Assembly: GCA_900491605.1 (NCBI GenBank)
Contig: UESW01003904.1
Span: 62,001-126,000, forward strand
DNA length: 64,000 nt
Direction of reading: 5' to 3'
From: Calamus simplicifolius
Taxonomy: Eukaryota > Streptophyta > Magnoliopsida > Arecales > Arecaceae
Shown: positions 25,233-36,784 of the stretch, one piece after another
Layout of the letters: every line of letters starts with the position of its first letter
How positions within the stretch are numbered: the stretch's first letter is position 1
Made by a program: the position numbers and the translations under genes
Notes under the pieces: generated by a model
The model's database searches: none
What the model was told of the DNA's origin: nothing
Seen by the model: the letters and a program-made list of their open reading frames with translations, nothing else

Positions 25233-26476
25233 ATTTTTTTTTTTTTTTTGGAAACAAACGGGCGATCACACAAGTCGAGCGTGAGTCAGCCCAGTTAGAT
25301 CAGAATACAAAATTTGTTGCAAAGGAGCAGGGCAGGGGTCACCCGGAGACAAGATCCAAGGGCCAGAAAGCAGAGCCATAGAAGCAGCAACCCAATCCGC
25401 TGCCGAGTTGGCTTCGCGAAATATGTGCCTGGTCTGGACGCATTCCATCTCCCGCAGAATTGCCCAAATATCCAACAAAATAGGATTAGAAAGAGCAGGA
25501 GGGCAATTCTGCATCTGAATCCAAGAAATAACCGACATGGAGTCGCCCTCAATGCAAAGCCTCTGAGCATGAAGAACCCGAGCAACATAAGAAATACCCG
25601 CCCAAGCCGCTTGAAGCTCAGTCATGGGGACAGAGGAGTCAAGAGTACCAAAGCCTCCCGCCGCCAAAAGGTCACCATGAGGACCTCTGATAATAAACGC
25701 GGAACCTGCACTTCTACCACGGACACTCCCGTCAAAATTGACTTTGATAAACCCTGGAGGGGGGCTCCCATGAGATAAAAACCGTATGCCGGTTCGCTGC
25801 CGGAGCAGCAGGGGATCCCCAGTGGCCAGAGATATCAAAACCAATACGAGCACAGTCCGCCGCCAATAATCTGATCTTCCTAGCAATTTTATAAAGAGAG
25901 ATAGTGTCCTCAGAGAAAATAAGCTGGTTTCTAGCTAGCCAAATCTGATAAGCTGTGACAGCCCAGAGACCTTTCTTATACTGAGGGCACCTCCGAAGGT
26001 CCAGAAGGAAAGAAGAAAGCAGGGAGCCCGAGCCATTATGTCTGACCGGATATCCCATCATAAGCCAGACCCGTCTAGCAGTGGGGCAGATGAAAATAGC
26101 ATGTTCAATAGATTCCTCCTCTAAGCTGCATAGCGGGCAAATCGACTGAATAGGAAGACCCCTCCGAGATAGGAGAGCACAGGTAGGAAGATAGCCCACA
26201 GAAGCTTCCAGATAAATAACTGAACTCTAGGAATAGTAGGAAGCTTCCAAATCCACGCTGCGTCCTCTAGACGCTGAGGCTGGGGTCTAAACATCATCAT
26301 CAAATCCCTGATCGGAGCCTTAGAGAGACAGGATCTCTGCCAGAGTCTAGCATCAGAAGATCGACCCGGAAGAAGCGGCATCGATAAAATCTGCCGGGCA
26401 AGCTCAGCACCAAATAATCTGGTCACCGAGGGGATATGCCAAGCAGGAGGATCTGAGGATACTTGATCATTAATCA
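25233..26476 (-). mobile_element. L1-type LINE, 5'-truncated 3' part (zf-RVT and RNase H)
   Basis: The element is antisense: its poly(A) tail is the T run at 25234-25249. Reading leftwards, 26477-26121 encodes the end of the reverse-transcriptase region. About 26199-26050 encodes a zf-RVT domain with the cysteine/histidine pattern SICPLCSLEEESIEHAIFIC. About 25760-25290 encodes an RNase H domain (KVNFDGSVRGRSAG, TELQAAWAGI, CIEGDSMSVI, HIFREANSAADWVA). A 12-bp duplication AACTAGCGCAGT flanks it (25221-25232 and 26477-26488). Similarity continues leftwards for about 10 more bases, so the exact 5' border is uncertain. A few frame breaks separate the domains. Confidence 0.85.
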
Positions 26477-26554
26477 AACTAGCGCAGTGTTATTTGCAAG
26501 TGGGTCTGAGAATACTTGATCATTAATCAAACCATTGTAGTCGTTCAAAATTTT

Positions 26555-26563
26555 TATATAAAA
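26555..26563 (+). promoter_or_regulatory. Possible TATA box of the RPL11 copy
   Basis: TATATAAAA lies about 280 bp upstream of the proposed RPL11 ATG and just right of the LINE insertion. It could be the core promoter, with a long leader rich in CT runs, but AT-rich matches are common by chance. Confidence 0.3.
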
Positions 26564-26841
26564 ATGAAGAGGACGACCAGGCGTTTACCATTCCGTTGAA
26601 GTCTAGTCAGTTGGGATACTCGGCTGTCACCCTAGATTCCCGGCAAAGGAATCCTTTTTAAAAATGGTTTTTTCCTAATTTTTCAGTCAATATCATCGCT
26701 GAAGTAGGCAACCCGTCCCATGGCGAACGGAACCCGAGCAGCGCTGGGACTCGCGCGTCTTCAAGGCTCCGACCTTTCGGAGCGTGTTCGTCCTGTGCCG
26801 GCCCTCCGCCCCTTTCCCCTCACCGTTAGAATTCTGCCTCG

Positions 26842-26844
26842 ATG
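26842..26844 (+). pseudogene. RPL11: RPL11 exon 1: proposed initiator ATG
   Basis: The ATG in CTCGATGGTCGG is followed directly by a GT donor. Joining it to the acceptor ending at 26943 through a 99-base, CT-rich intron gives M-T-S-E-K-K. A tiny first coding exon is common in plant ribosomal protein genes. An upstream ATG at 26720 opens another frame that does not lead into L11. Confidence 0.5.
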
Positions 26845-26943
26845 GTCGGCGTTCTCTTCCTCTTTCCTCGTTCCTTTCTGCTTTCTTTCCCGTTCTTTCC
26901 TTCTTCCGTTAACGTCGCCGTGGTCTTTTCTCCTTCTTCGCAG

Positions 26944-27055
26944 ACTTCGGAAAAGAAGTTGTCGAACCCAATGAGTGAGATCAAGTGTACAAGATCGTCC
27001 TCAACATCTCTGTCGGTGAGAGCGGTGATCGTCTTACTAGAGCCGCGCCGCTAAG
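26944..27055 (+). pseudogene. RPL11: RPL11 exon 2 with two frame breaks
   Basis: The exon follows a CAG acceptor and ends before GTATAAGCC. It starts TSEKKLSNPMSEIK and continues in another frame as IVLNISVGESGDRLTRAA. A base is missing after the ATCAAG codons near 26982, and a few extra bases sit just before the donor near 27046, so the exon is out of frame twice relative to the family. Confidence 0.9.
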
Positions 27056-27250
27056 GTATAAGCCTAAAGCCTTTTGATGGATCTCTTCATCTATATTTTT
27101 TATCCGATTTTATTCTTCTTTTCGTTTTAAGTATCAAATCATTGGATTATTATTTCCACCTTTTCCATTTTCTTTTTCGGGGTTGAAATAGTTTATCCTT
27201 GTACCGCTTCTTCTTCAATCTCTAGCGTTGACTGCATTCATGTTCATTCC

Positions 27251-28158
27251 TGATACGGCTGGTCATTTCCTTTGGGTGGTATTATCTTATGCACGATTTT
27301 TAAAAGCAATGATGTGACAATAAAACCCCCTTTCGCGGGACCCAGCGCTGACTTTGTCTCCGGCCTCCAGCGCTAGCATCCAATGACGGCCTCCAGCGTC
27401 GACCTCCAGCGCTGAGACTGGCTCCGACCTCCAGCGCTGGCATCCAGCGCCGGCCTCCAGCGTCGGCCTCCAGCGCTAAGACTGGCCCCGGCCTCCAGCG
27501 CTGGTATCCAGTGACGGCCTCCAGCGCCGGCCTCCAGCGTCGGCCCCCAGCGCTGAGACTGGCTCCGGCCTCCAGCGCCGGCCTCCAGCGTCGGCCCCCA
27601 GCGCTGAGACTGGCTCCGGCCTCCAGCGCTGGTATCCAGTGACGGCCTCCAGCGCCGGCCTCCAGCTCCGACTCCCAGTATCGGCCTTCAGCATCTTTCA
27701 CATGCACAATGACCAGTCTCATACAACGGATCCCGTGATCTAAGGTCTACTGTCGAGCACCTCGCTCGCCGAAATCACGGGCAAGTATTAGCTCGATCGG
27801 CAGTTACCGCTATAAGCGGCCCTTATCCAGCAACAGCCTAACGATTTGCCATTCGATGAAACATCACAACAGGGAAGATTCGACGGTTCCAACAGGACGA
27901 GGTAAACGGGATCCCAGACAGGTATAAAAAGAGGACCCGAGCTCCATGCGGAGGGGACTCTCTCTGGCTTCCTCTCTAAAAATTTCACTTAGATATAATA
28001 TCCCTGTTCGACGACTCGCTGACTTGGGCGTCGGAGGGTCCCCATCGAAACTACCGTCCGGGACTTTTTGCAGGCTCTAGGAGGAAGACGGCGACCTTTC
28101 TACGCTCACCCCGATCTTGGCCCATTCGACGTTCATCATAAGTGAGTTGGCGGCAACA
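27251..28158 (+). repeat. Gypsy-1 5' LTR (908 bp)
   Basis: It starts TGATACGG at the target duplication and ends GGCGGCAACA immediately before the primer site. A TATAAAAA box at 27924-27931 is the likely element promoter, in a CpG-rich R/U5 context. The GC-rich tandem array at about 27350-27690 lies in U3. Confidence 0.93.
27350..27690. repeat. GC-rich array of CCAGCGCTGG-type units in the 5' LTR
   Basis: The array is built from GGCCTCCAGCG(C/T)(C/T)GG units and the longer phrase CAGCGCTGAGACTGGCTCCGG. CCAGCGCTGG is a perfect 10-bp palindrome. The 3' LTR has the same array at about 37560-37825 with fewer and rearranged units. Minus-strand open frames here encode only GGRRWRP-like repeats and are artefacts. 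Confidence 0.9.
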
Positions 28159-28180
28159 GATTGGCGCGCCAGGTAGGGGG
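28159..28180 (+). promoter_or_regulatory. Gypsy-1 primer-binding site
   Basis: GATTGGCGCGCCAGGTAGGG follows the LTR end directly. The TGGCGC start fits complementarity to a tRNA 3' end, as in RIRE2/Tat-type elements. Gypsy-2 has nearly the same string at 61383. Confidence 0.75.
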
Positions 28181-28244
28181 ACAGTTCACATGGGAGGAAG
28201 ACGAAAGTTATCCCTGTAACCCCACCAATTTTGCAAGGGAAACG

Positions 28245-29640
28245 ATGGTGATCACGCGAGCACAGGAGGCTTCCTCCAGTCAAGCAGCCGGGCGCATTCC
28301 ACGGGCTGAGCATTCGGAGGCCAATCTCCATGTTCCGCCCCCTGTGCAGATGAGCCAACTTGACCGGCTCGAAGCTCTGGCCCACCAGGTCCAGGATCTG
28401 ACGACAATGGTCCGGGGGCTGCAAGAGCATCATTTGGCTGCTGCAACTCAGCCCCCTATGCTTGACGAAGGAATGCGGGGAACAGTCCAGTCTCACCAAG
28501 ATGGGACCCCGCCTGAGGTCTCCCACCGCTCACCCCCCGAACCTCATCACCGAGGACCTCGAAGCGACGGCGGTCCCCTTCTCGCCACTCCGGTCGTTCC
28601 CACCATCGGCCGAAGGAAAGAGAGTCTAGGCGGGTGCGTTCTTTGCGCCGGCGATCTTCTTCAGCTCCTTCCTCTGATTTATCCCAAGATGGCACTCTCC
28701 GGAAAACCACCCGTCGGGCCGAGCAAAGGCTCGACGAGTATCACCGACGGTTGGACGAGCTCAGCCGCCGGATCACCGACCCTTACGGGACGGCTTATGA
28801 GCGCCGTTCCCCGCTTTCCCGTCATATCATGAAGGAACCGGTCCCGCCCCGGTTTCGTCTCCCCCAACTGGATCCATATGATGGGACGACGGATCCCTTG
28901 ACCACCTGGAGAGCTACAAGGTCCTTATGCAGGTCCAGGGAGCGACGGACTCCCTTTTATGCGTCGCCTTTCCGGCCACTCTCCGAAAGCGGCGCGCGCA
29001 TGGTACTCCCGCTTGCCCCCGCGCAGCATCAACTCATTTCGGCAGCTCGAGCGATCTTTCTGGCTCACTTTGATGCCTGTCGAAAGATCCTGCGAGTGGC
29101 AGATAGCCTCTTTGCTGTTCAGCAGAGGAGTGGCGAGACCTTGAAGGATTTCGTCGCTCGATTTAAGGAGGTGGCGTTGGAGGTGTACAACTGGAAGATT
29201 CTGGAGCCACTTTGGCCCTGAAACGAGGACTTCGCCCATCCAGATTCGTGTATTCCCTGGATAAGAAGCCTCCGAGTTCCTATGCTGAGCTTCTGAGCCG
29301 AGCCCAAAAGTACATCCGTGCCGACGAGGCGGATTCTTCCAGGAGGAAGTTGACAAGAACATCAGCAATAAACCACCGCCTACTGATCACCCGGTGCACG
29401 ACCTCGTAAGCCCGAGCCCCCACGCCGTCAGATCGCCGACCACAGACAATGGTTCCTAAGGAGCAATTCACCCCCTCATGGCTCCCATCTCTCACATCCT
29501 GCTGGAGATAGAGGAGGACCTTATTTCAAGCGTCCGACTCCCTTGAAGTCTGGGGCCCCCCGCAACAAGGAGTTTTATTGCCGGTACCACCGAGACTACG
29601 GTCACGACACCGAGGATTGCCGCCATCTAAAAAGGCCATT
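28245..29640 (+). pseudogene. Gypsy-1 gag region (broken)
   Basis: The ATG at 28245 begins MVITRAQEASSSQAAGR. The capsid part is recognisable by comparison with Gypsy-2: EQRLDEYHRRLDELSRRIT, FRLPQLDPYDGTTDPL, RAWYSRLPPRSINSFRQLE and FDACRKILRVADSLFAVQQ. It ends with a zinc-finger-like YCRYHRDYGHDTEDC string at about 29577-29620. The frame changes several times (near 28560-28630, 28895, 28960 and beyond), so no continuous Gag can be made. Gag would form the particle shell around the element RNA. Confidence 0.85.
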
Positions 29641-29879
29641 GAGGAGCTGGTTCAGCAAGGCCACCTAAGCAAATTTGTTCGAAGGGGAAACCCTCCTGCG
29701 TCGGGCCCCCCGGTGCCTCCGAGTCGTCCGACTGGTGTAGATAATGCTCCAACTGAAAAAACTATAGCTATGATTTCTGGGGAGCGGGTGGCGGTTCGAA
29801 GAGGCAGCGAGGGGGAATAGATTCTGTAATTCCTTTCTTTGGAAAGGATCTAGATGGGGTGGTAATAAACATGACGACA

Positions 29880-32800
29880 TCATCATGGTGTCCATGACTA
29901 TAGCCAAACATCCTGTAAAAAGAATTTTAATTGATAGTGGGAGCTCTGTGGATGTCTTGAGCTATGAGGCTTTTGTTCGGATGAACTTGTCAAGGTCTTT
30001 ACTCCGACCCGTTGCCACACCGCTAATGGGCTTCACAGAGATTCAGTGAATGTCGAGGGGAAATTGCCCTCCCGGTCACGGCTGGAACCCCTCCATGTCA
30101 GAGCACTGTGGTTATAAATTTCTTGGTGGTCCGGGTCCCGCTGGCTTACAACGCTATCTTGGGAAGACCAGGGTTGAATCTGCTGGATGCCGTAGTCTCC
30201 ACCAAGAGATTATTGGTAAGGTTCCCCACCAACGAAGGAGTCGGAGAAATGAAAGGGGAGCAAAGCCCGCTCCCGCCCTGCTACCATTTGTCTCCCAGCC
30301 CGCTGGACGCGGCGTCGGCGGCAGTCTCTGAGTCACTCGATCCCCGGGAGCTGAGAAGAAGGGGAGAGCCGGCAGAGCACCTTCTAACCCTCCCCTTGGG
30401 TGATGACCTGGCCAGGACTGTTCAGGTGGGGGCATTGCTTCCGGAGGAGGCACGCCATCAACTTCTTACTTTCCTGCGTGCCAACATTGACGCCTTCGCA
30501 TGGTCATCCTCAGACATGCCGGCGTCCCCGAAGGAGTGATCACCCATCGACTCAACCTCAAGCCAGAGTGTCGGCCGGTCCGACAGAAAAAAAGAAACTT
30601 CGCCCCAGACAGACAGAAAGCTATCGACGAGGAAGTCCGCAAGTTAATGGCTGCGGGCCATATTCGGGAAGTCCATTACCCGAATGGTTGGCTAACGTGG
30701 TGCTAGTCCGCAAGACCAACGGAAGTTGGAGAATGTGTGTAGATTTCACCGACCTCAACAAGGCGTGCCCTAAGGACAGCTTTCCCCTGCCCCGAATCGA
30801 TCAATTGGTGGACGCTACATCCGGCCATGAAGTCCTTAGCTTCATGGATGCTTTCTCTGGATACAACCAGATCCGGATGAACCCGGCGGACGAAGAAGCT
30901 ACCTCCTTCATAACTGAGAAGGGGTTATACTGCTACAAGGTAATGCCTTTCGGGTTAAAGAATGCGGGAGCCACTTACCAGAGCTGATGAACAAGGTCTT
31001 TGAAGGCCAGATAGGACGTAACATGGAAGTGTACGTGGATGACATGTTGACAAAAAGCATTCATGCCACTGACCATATCGCGGACCTAACGGAAACTTTT
31101 GACAACCTTCGTCGGTACCAGATGAAGCTGAACCCTCGTAAGTGTGCATTTGGGGTGACAGCCGGAAAGTTCTTGGGCTTCATGGTAACCCGGAGGGGGA
31201 TCAAAGTGAACCCGACAAAGTCCAAGCCATCTTGGACATGAGGCCTCCTGCCAATAAGAAGGAAGTACAGCGCCTGACAGGAAGGGTGGCCGCCCTAAGC
31301 CGCTTCCTGTCCAAATCCGCTGAAAGGTGTCTACCTTTCTTCAAGGCGCTTCGCAGAGTCAACGAGTTTGAATGGACGAAAGAATGCCAGGAGGCGTTCG
31401 AAGGGTTAAAGGAATTCTTATCTACCCCGCCACTGCTGGCCAAGCCGACGGGTGGAGAAGAACTCCTTCTATACCTTGCGGCCTCTCCTGAAGCTGTTAG
31501 CTCTGTGCTGGTCCGCATGGACACCAATGGCACGCAAAGGCCAGTATACTACACGAGTAAGGTGCTTCATGATGCCGAGACCCGATATTCAAATATGGAA
31601 AAGATCATCTTTGCATTGATCGTGTCTGCCCAGCGTCTGCGGCCGTACTTCCAAGCCCACCCAATCGCGGTGATCACAGACCAACCTCTGAGGACAGTTC
31701 TTGCTCGCCCAGATACTTCCGGCCGGCTGGCAAGGTGGGCCCTCAAGCTGGGGGAATTCGATCTATCTTTCCGCCCCCGTTCGGCCATGAAGTCTCAAGT
31801 CTTGGCAGATTTTTTGGTCGAATGTACTTGGGGAATGGAGCAACCTAAAGAACCCCCTACGGACACTCAGCCCCTCGGAACCAGTGCTGATGAATGGGTC
31901 CTTCATGTGGACGGGGCATCGAATTCTCAAGGGAGCGGAGCAGGCCTCATCTTGGCCAACTCGGATGGGGTGGTGACCGAGTGTGCACTTCGCTTCCTCT
32001 TTCCAGCCACTAATAATCAGGCGGAATATGAAGCTTTGCTGTCCGGTGTGAGATTAGCTCGAGAGCTTGGGGTGAAACGCCTTAGGGCATTCACCGATTC
32101 CCAACTGGTTGCTGGCCAGATTACACGGGAATACGAGGCAAGGGATCCCATCATGGCTCGCTATTTAAATATGGTGCACTCGCTGGTTTCCCCCTTCACT
32201 CATTTCAGCGTCAGCTACATTCCTCGACAGGAGAATGCTAGAGCCGACGCCCTATCCCGTCTTGCCACTTCAGCTGATGGGATGTTGGGAAAAGCTTATG
32301 TGGAGCACCTAGAAGCCCCGAGTATTGACGTATCAAGAGAAACCTTACCAGTGGAGCAGGAGCCCTCCTGGATGGACGCCTATGTCGGTACCTTACTGGG
32401 GGTAACCTCCCAGAAGACCCTGCCGAAGCTAAGAAACTTAAAAGACGGGCCCCAAAGTTTCTCATTATGGAAGGAAAGCTCTACCGAAGGTCGTTCTCAT
32501 ACCCTATCCTCAGGTGTGTCGGTCCCACCGAAGCCAATTATATTCTGCGGGAGATACATGAAGGGATATGTGGAAGCCATCTGGGGGCAGGGCTCTTGCA
32601 TATAAAGCCCTGCGGCAGGGGTATTATTGGCTGACAATGAAGGAGGATGCATCCGAACTCGTTAAAAGGTGTGACAGCTGCCAGCGTCATGCCAAATCCA
32701 ACATCAGCCGGCGTCCCAGCTGACCCCTCTAGCTGCACCATGGCCCTTCGCACAGTGGGGCATGGACATCCTGGGACCGTTCCCTCCTGCTCCGGACAAC

Positions 32801-33593
32801 GCAAGTTCCTAGTGGTGGCCGTCGACCATTTTACCAAGTGGATCGAGGCGGAAGCTCTTGCTAAGATCACGGAAGCCAAAATAAGGACTTTCTTCTGGAA
32901 GTCTGTGGTGTGCCGATTCGGGCTACCGCACACCCTCGTTACAGATAACGGCGGCAGTTTGACAACACGGCCTTCCGGAATTCTGCGACGGCCTAGGAAT
33001 CCATCATCGATTCACCTCAGTAGGGCACCCCCAAACCAACGGTGCAGCCGAGGTGACCAATCGCATCATCCTCCAAGGACTCAGGGCTCGGCTAGATAGC
33101 TGCAAAGGACGCTGGGTGGAGGAACTCTCCAGTGTACTGTGGGCTTACCACGACGCCGCGAGCACCTACTGGGGAAACCCCTTTCAGCCTGGTCTTTGGG
33201 ACCGAGGCGGTCATCCCGGTGGAAATAGGAGTTCCTAGCCCCCGGACGGAATTATACCACGAAGAAGGCAACTCAAACCAGCTGAGGGCCGATCTGGATT
33301 TGGTGGAAGAATTGCGAGACCAAGCACAGCTTCGCATGGCAGCATTCCGTCAGCGAGCGGCCAAGCACTACAACGCTCGGGTGCGGCCCAAGACATTCTG
33401 TCCTGGAGACCTCGTTCTGCGAAGAGCGGAAGTATCGAAGCCGACAGAGGGGGGCAAGCTGGCACCAAAATGGGAAGGACCATATCGTGTCAAGGAGGTA
33501 CTTCACCACGGGGCGTACAAAGTTGAAGAGCTAGGCGGGAAACCGCTCCCTCGCACTTGGAACGCCGACAACTTACGCCGGTATTATCAATAG
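29880..33593 (+). pseudogene. Gypsy-1 pol region: PR, RT, RNase H, second RNase H, IN (broken)
   Basis: The protease motif DSGSS is near 29935, followed by LAYNAILGRPGLN near 30145. The reverse transcriptase includes RMCVDFTDLNKACPKDSFPL near 30740, SFMDAFSGYNQI, and the active-site box VYVDDML at about 31030. The first RNase H (RPVYYTSKVLHDAETRY) is near 31540-31590. A second RNase H domain starts WVLHVDGASNSQGSGAG at about 31895, with AFTDSQLVAGQI near 32090. Integrase follows with VVAVDHFTKWIEAEAL, TLVTDNGG, TPFSLVFGTEAV and a C-terminal WEGPYRVKEVL, ending in a stop at about 33593. The longest intact stretch is 31142-32605. Frame breaks lie near 30690, 30985, 31230, 32600 and 32960-33170. 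Confidence 0.92.
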
Positions 33594-33659
33594 AACGCTA
33601 TTTCGTTAATTTGAATCTATTTGATAAATGAATGTTCAACATGTTCACTTGTTTTCGGA

Positions 33660-34330
33660 TGAGTACGGCGCTAAAGACCAACCCGCGTTGGCACACTAAA
33701 GACCAACTCCGCGTTGGCGCTAAAGAACGGCAAAGACCAACGTTGGCGCTAAAGACCGGCTCCGCGTCGGCATATTAAAGACCAACACTAAAGACCGGCT
33801 CTGCGTCGGCATATTGAAGACCGGCTCCGCGTCGGCACACTAAAGACCAACTTCGCGTTGGCGCTAAAGACCGGCTCCGCGTCGGCATATTGAAGACCGG
33901 CTCCGCACACTAAAGACCAACTCCGTTGGCGCTAAAGACCAACTCCGCGTTGGCGCTAAAGGCGTTGGCTAAAGACCAACTCCGCGTTGGCACTAAAGAC
34001 CGGCTCGTCGGCATATTAAAGACCAACTCCGCGTTGGCGCTAAAGACCGCTCCGCATCGGCATATTAAAGACCAACTCCGCGTTGGCGCTAAAGAAGCAC
34101 TAAAGACCGGCTCGCGTTGGCATAAAGACCACTCCGCACCTAAAGACCGGCTCCGCGTCGGCATTAAAGACCGGGCACCGGCTCCGTGTCGGCATAAAGA
34201 CCAAAAGACCAACTCCGCGTTGGCGCTAAAGACCAACCCGCGTTGGCACACTAAAGACCAACTCCGCGTTTAAAGACCAACTCCGTGTTGGCACCAAAGA
34301 CTGGCTCTGTGTCGGCATATTAGACACTGG
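33660..34330. repeat. Tandem array of AAAGACC hairpin units between pol and the antisense ORF
   Basis: Units of about 24-26 bp alternate between AAAGACCAACTCCGCGTTGG and AAAGACCGGCTCCGCGTCGG, followed by CGCT or CATATT. CCAAC-TCCGC-GTTGG is an inverted repeat with a five-base stem. About 25-30 whole or partial units are present, many shortened. It occupies the non-coding spacer after integrase. Confidence 0.9.
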
Positions 34331-34634
34331 CGCCCTGCGTCGGCACTAAAAGTTGGCTCCCTGTGCTGGTATCTGGGACAATATGTGGCTCAGTCACATT
34401 CTGTGTGCTGACAAGACCCATTGGTTGGTGATTCATAACAGCTGACTCAGCTGAAGCTGATTATGACCAAAGGTGCACAAAAAAAAAAACATTCATTGAT
34501 AGCTAAAAGGTACAAAGTTGCCGACTCAAGTCAGGCAGATCGATACAAAAAGAAAAACTAAAGCTATTAAAGGTCATCCGGGGCCGGGACATCATCCTCA
34601 GGAACGTCATCAGGCTTCAGTCCCTCAATATCCT

Positions 34635-36784
34635 CTAGGTCGTAGAGTTCCTGGATTTTATCCTTGCAGTCTTGAAAGCCGGCGTCATAAGCAAACGCCG
34701 CTGACTGGCCACCTCCTTATCGAAGGCTTTGGACTTTCTAAAATCCTCTACGGCCTCGGCAACTCTTTTTTCCGCCTCGAGAGCTCTTTTCTCGGACTCA
34801 ATGGCCCCCCTCTGGGCCTCTGTCACCGCCGCCTCCAGATCTGCAATTTTGGTGACGCACTGGCGGGTGGCCTCTTTGGCCGCATCTGTCTCAATGGAGG
34901 CAGAACTTAATTGGGTCTTTAAAACACACACCTCCAATTCTGCCACCTTCAGCTTCTCTTCGGCTGCCCTTTGCTTCTCCTCGGCTACTTTCTGTTTTTC
35001 CTCGGCCACCTGAGCATTATCCAGCTCATTGGCTGCGCGGCGCTGGGCAACTTCCAGCGCATACTCAGCCTTCTCGGCTCTTAGCCGGATGACATCGATT
35101 TCACCCTTTAGGGTGGCCCGAGTATCCTCCAGAGCCATCTCCGCCTTTTCCGCCTTGACTTGGAGGGACAACATCTCCTCCCGCGCTTGGTCGATAGCGG
35201 TATCGCTCAGGGTCCAGAGGTTCTTCAGGGCGACTAGAGAGTTCAATGCCTGAAGGAAATGTCAAGGTGAGAAAGCAAAAAAAAAAAAAAAAAAAAGAGA
35301 TGATAATTGAGCAGAAGCTCACCCAGAGATGCGCCACTGATGCTTCGCGGAAGAAGGTGACTCTCCCCTGACTCCGGAGAAACTCTTGCACCTCAACCAC
35401 CGTTGCTTCCTCCAAGGTCCGTTCAGCCCAGCGGCTGTGGTTCGCCAACAGCGATTGGAAGGAAGGATCGACGCCCCTCTCTCCCCTTGGCGTTGGGCCT
35501 ACAGAGACAGATTCCGCCTCTGAACCTGCCGCCTCCGACCCCTTGACTGGTGGAGGCGCTTCAGCTGTTGCCCCCATGGGGGCAGGATAGCTGCTGGAAT
35601 CGTCACTACTGCCGCAGGAACTTGTTCCGTCTCTACGGCTTTGGGCAAGGGCGACGGCGCCCTTGCAATCCTCTCAGGAGAAGGGTCGAGCAGGATAACC
35701 GGAGGAGCTGAAGCTGAAGATCTTCCCTCTAGTTGGCTCCGTTCTACCTCCTTGCCGGTCTCGGCCCTTACCACTTCTGTCATGGCGGGCTCGTCGCCTT
35801 GGGCCCTGGCCGCCTCGCACGTGTGCGAGGATTCCGCAGTTTTGGCCCCCTTGGCCTCGATCTCACCAGCGTCGGCCCTTTTAGGGCCGCCCTTTTTCAA
35901 AACCTTTGCACGCAGGGGCTTCACGACTTTAGCCCCTCCAGCGTCGGCCCTCTCTGTATCAACCCTCCCCGCGTCGGCCCTCCTCGGGACTTTAGCAATG
36001 GCCCTTCTTTGGGCAGGGGGCACGTCCCCTGTAACCTTCCTCTTCCTGGTGGCCGCTTGCTTGAGCTCATGAAGCGACGGCGCCATCCCTATACAGGCGG
36101 AGGGTAGTTAAAAAAAAAAAAGAGGAAGAGGAAAAGAAAAAGAAGAAAAGCAAAGGGGGAAGAAGAGAGGCGAGTGATCAAGTGCTCACCCCTCGAGGGA
36201 ATTAAACCGGCAAGACGAAGGTTCTCCTCGGCTAAAAGCATATTACACCGAGGGATGTCGGCAGTCAGAAGCTGCCCAAATGCCATCCGATCTCGTGGAA
36301 GGATGGAGGGATCCCTATTAGCGTCAATGTTGGGTATCCCCCAGCTTCCACGAACCCCACCGATATCAGCAAAGAAGAATTTGTCCTTCCACCCTTTGAC
36401 GGAAGTAGGAAGGCACAACTTGAGGATCCTATTGGACCTAGGGGTGAAGGACCACCAACCCGATTGCTTGCGAAGGGTGTAAAAGCTGCGGAATAAAGAG
36501 ATACTGGCCTCAATGCCTTGCAGGTGGCAGAGTACCAGAAAACCGACGATGGTTCGGATTGAGTTGGGAACTAACTGGGAGGGTGTCAAAGAGTATCGGT
36601 CCAGGAGATTGAGGATAAAAGGGTGGATAGGCAACCGAAGCCCGGCCTTAAAAAAGGCTCCGTACAAAGCAACCCTTCCGGAACGGGAAGAAGTTACCCT
36701 GTCATTGGGGGCAGGGTGGAACAAATGAAGGTCCGACGGGAAGCTATACTTGGCTTTTAGGTTTACTATGTCTTGAGCAGACAT
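34635..36784 (-). CDS. Antisense three-exon ORF of Gypsy-1 (gypsy-type 'transposase' family, PF04195-like)
   Basis: On the strand opposite to gag-pol, exons at 36784-36190, 36088-35323 and 35249-34635 join through GT-AG introns of 101 and 73 bases. Exon 1 (about 198 residues) has FFKAGLRLPIHPFILNLLD, SIRTIVGFLVLCHLQGIE and KDKFFFADIG, the conserved core of the plant 'putative gypsy type transposon' family. Exon 2 is basic and alanine-rich. Exon 3 is almost all heptad coiled coil (QVAEEKQKVAEEKQRAAEEK). There is one frame change near 35575 in a C/G run. Tat-lineage elements are known to carry extra ORFs between pol and the 3' LTR, sometimes antisense; the function is unknown. An RNA-packaging or regulatory role is speculation. 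Confidence 0.8.

Noticed and set aside
25314..25778. Plus-strand 154-residue open frame
   Set aside because: It is antisense to the LINE RNase H domain, which has clear motifs on the minus strand.
26720..26974. ATG at 26720 as the RPL11 start
   Set aside because: Its frame runs through the leader and the CT-rich intron and does not enter the L11 reading frame.
27300..27722. Minus-strand open frames rich in GGRRWRP
   Set aside because: They come from the GC-rich palindrome array of the Gypsy-1 LTR; the 3' LTR gives the same artefact at 37360-37872.
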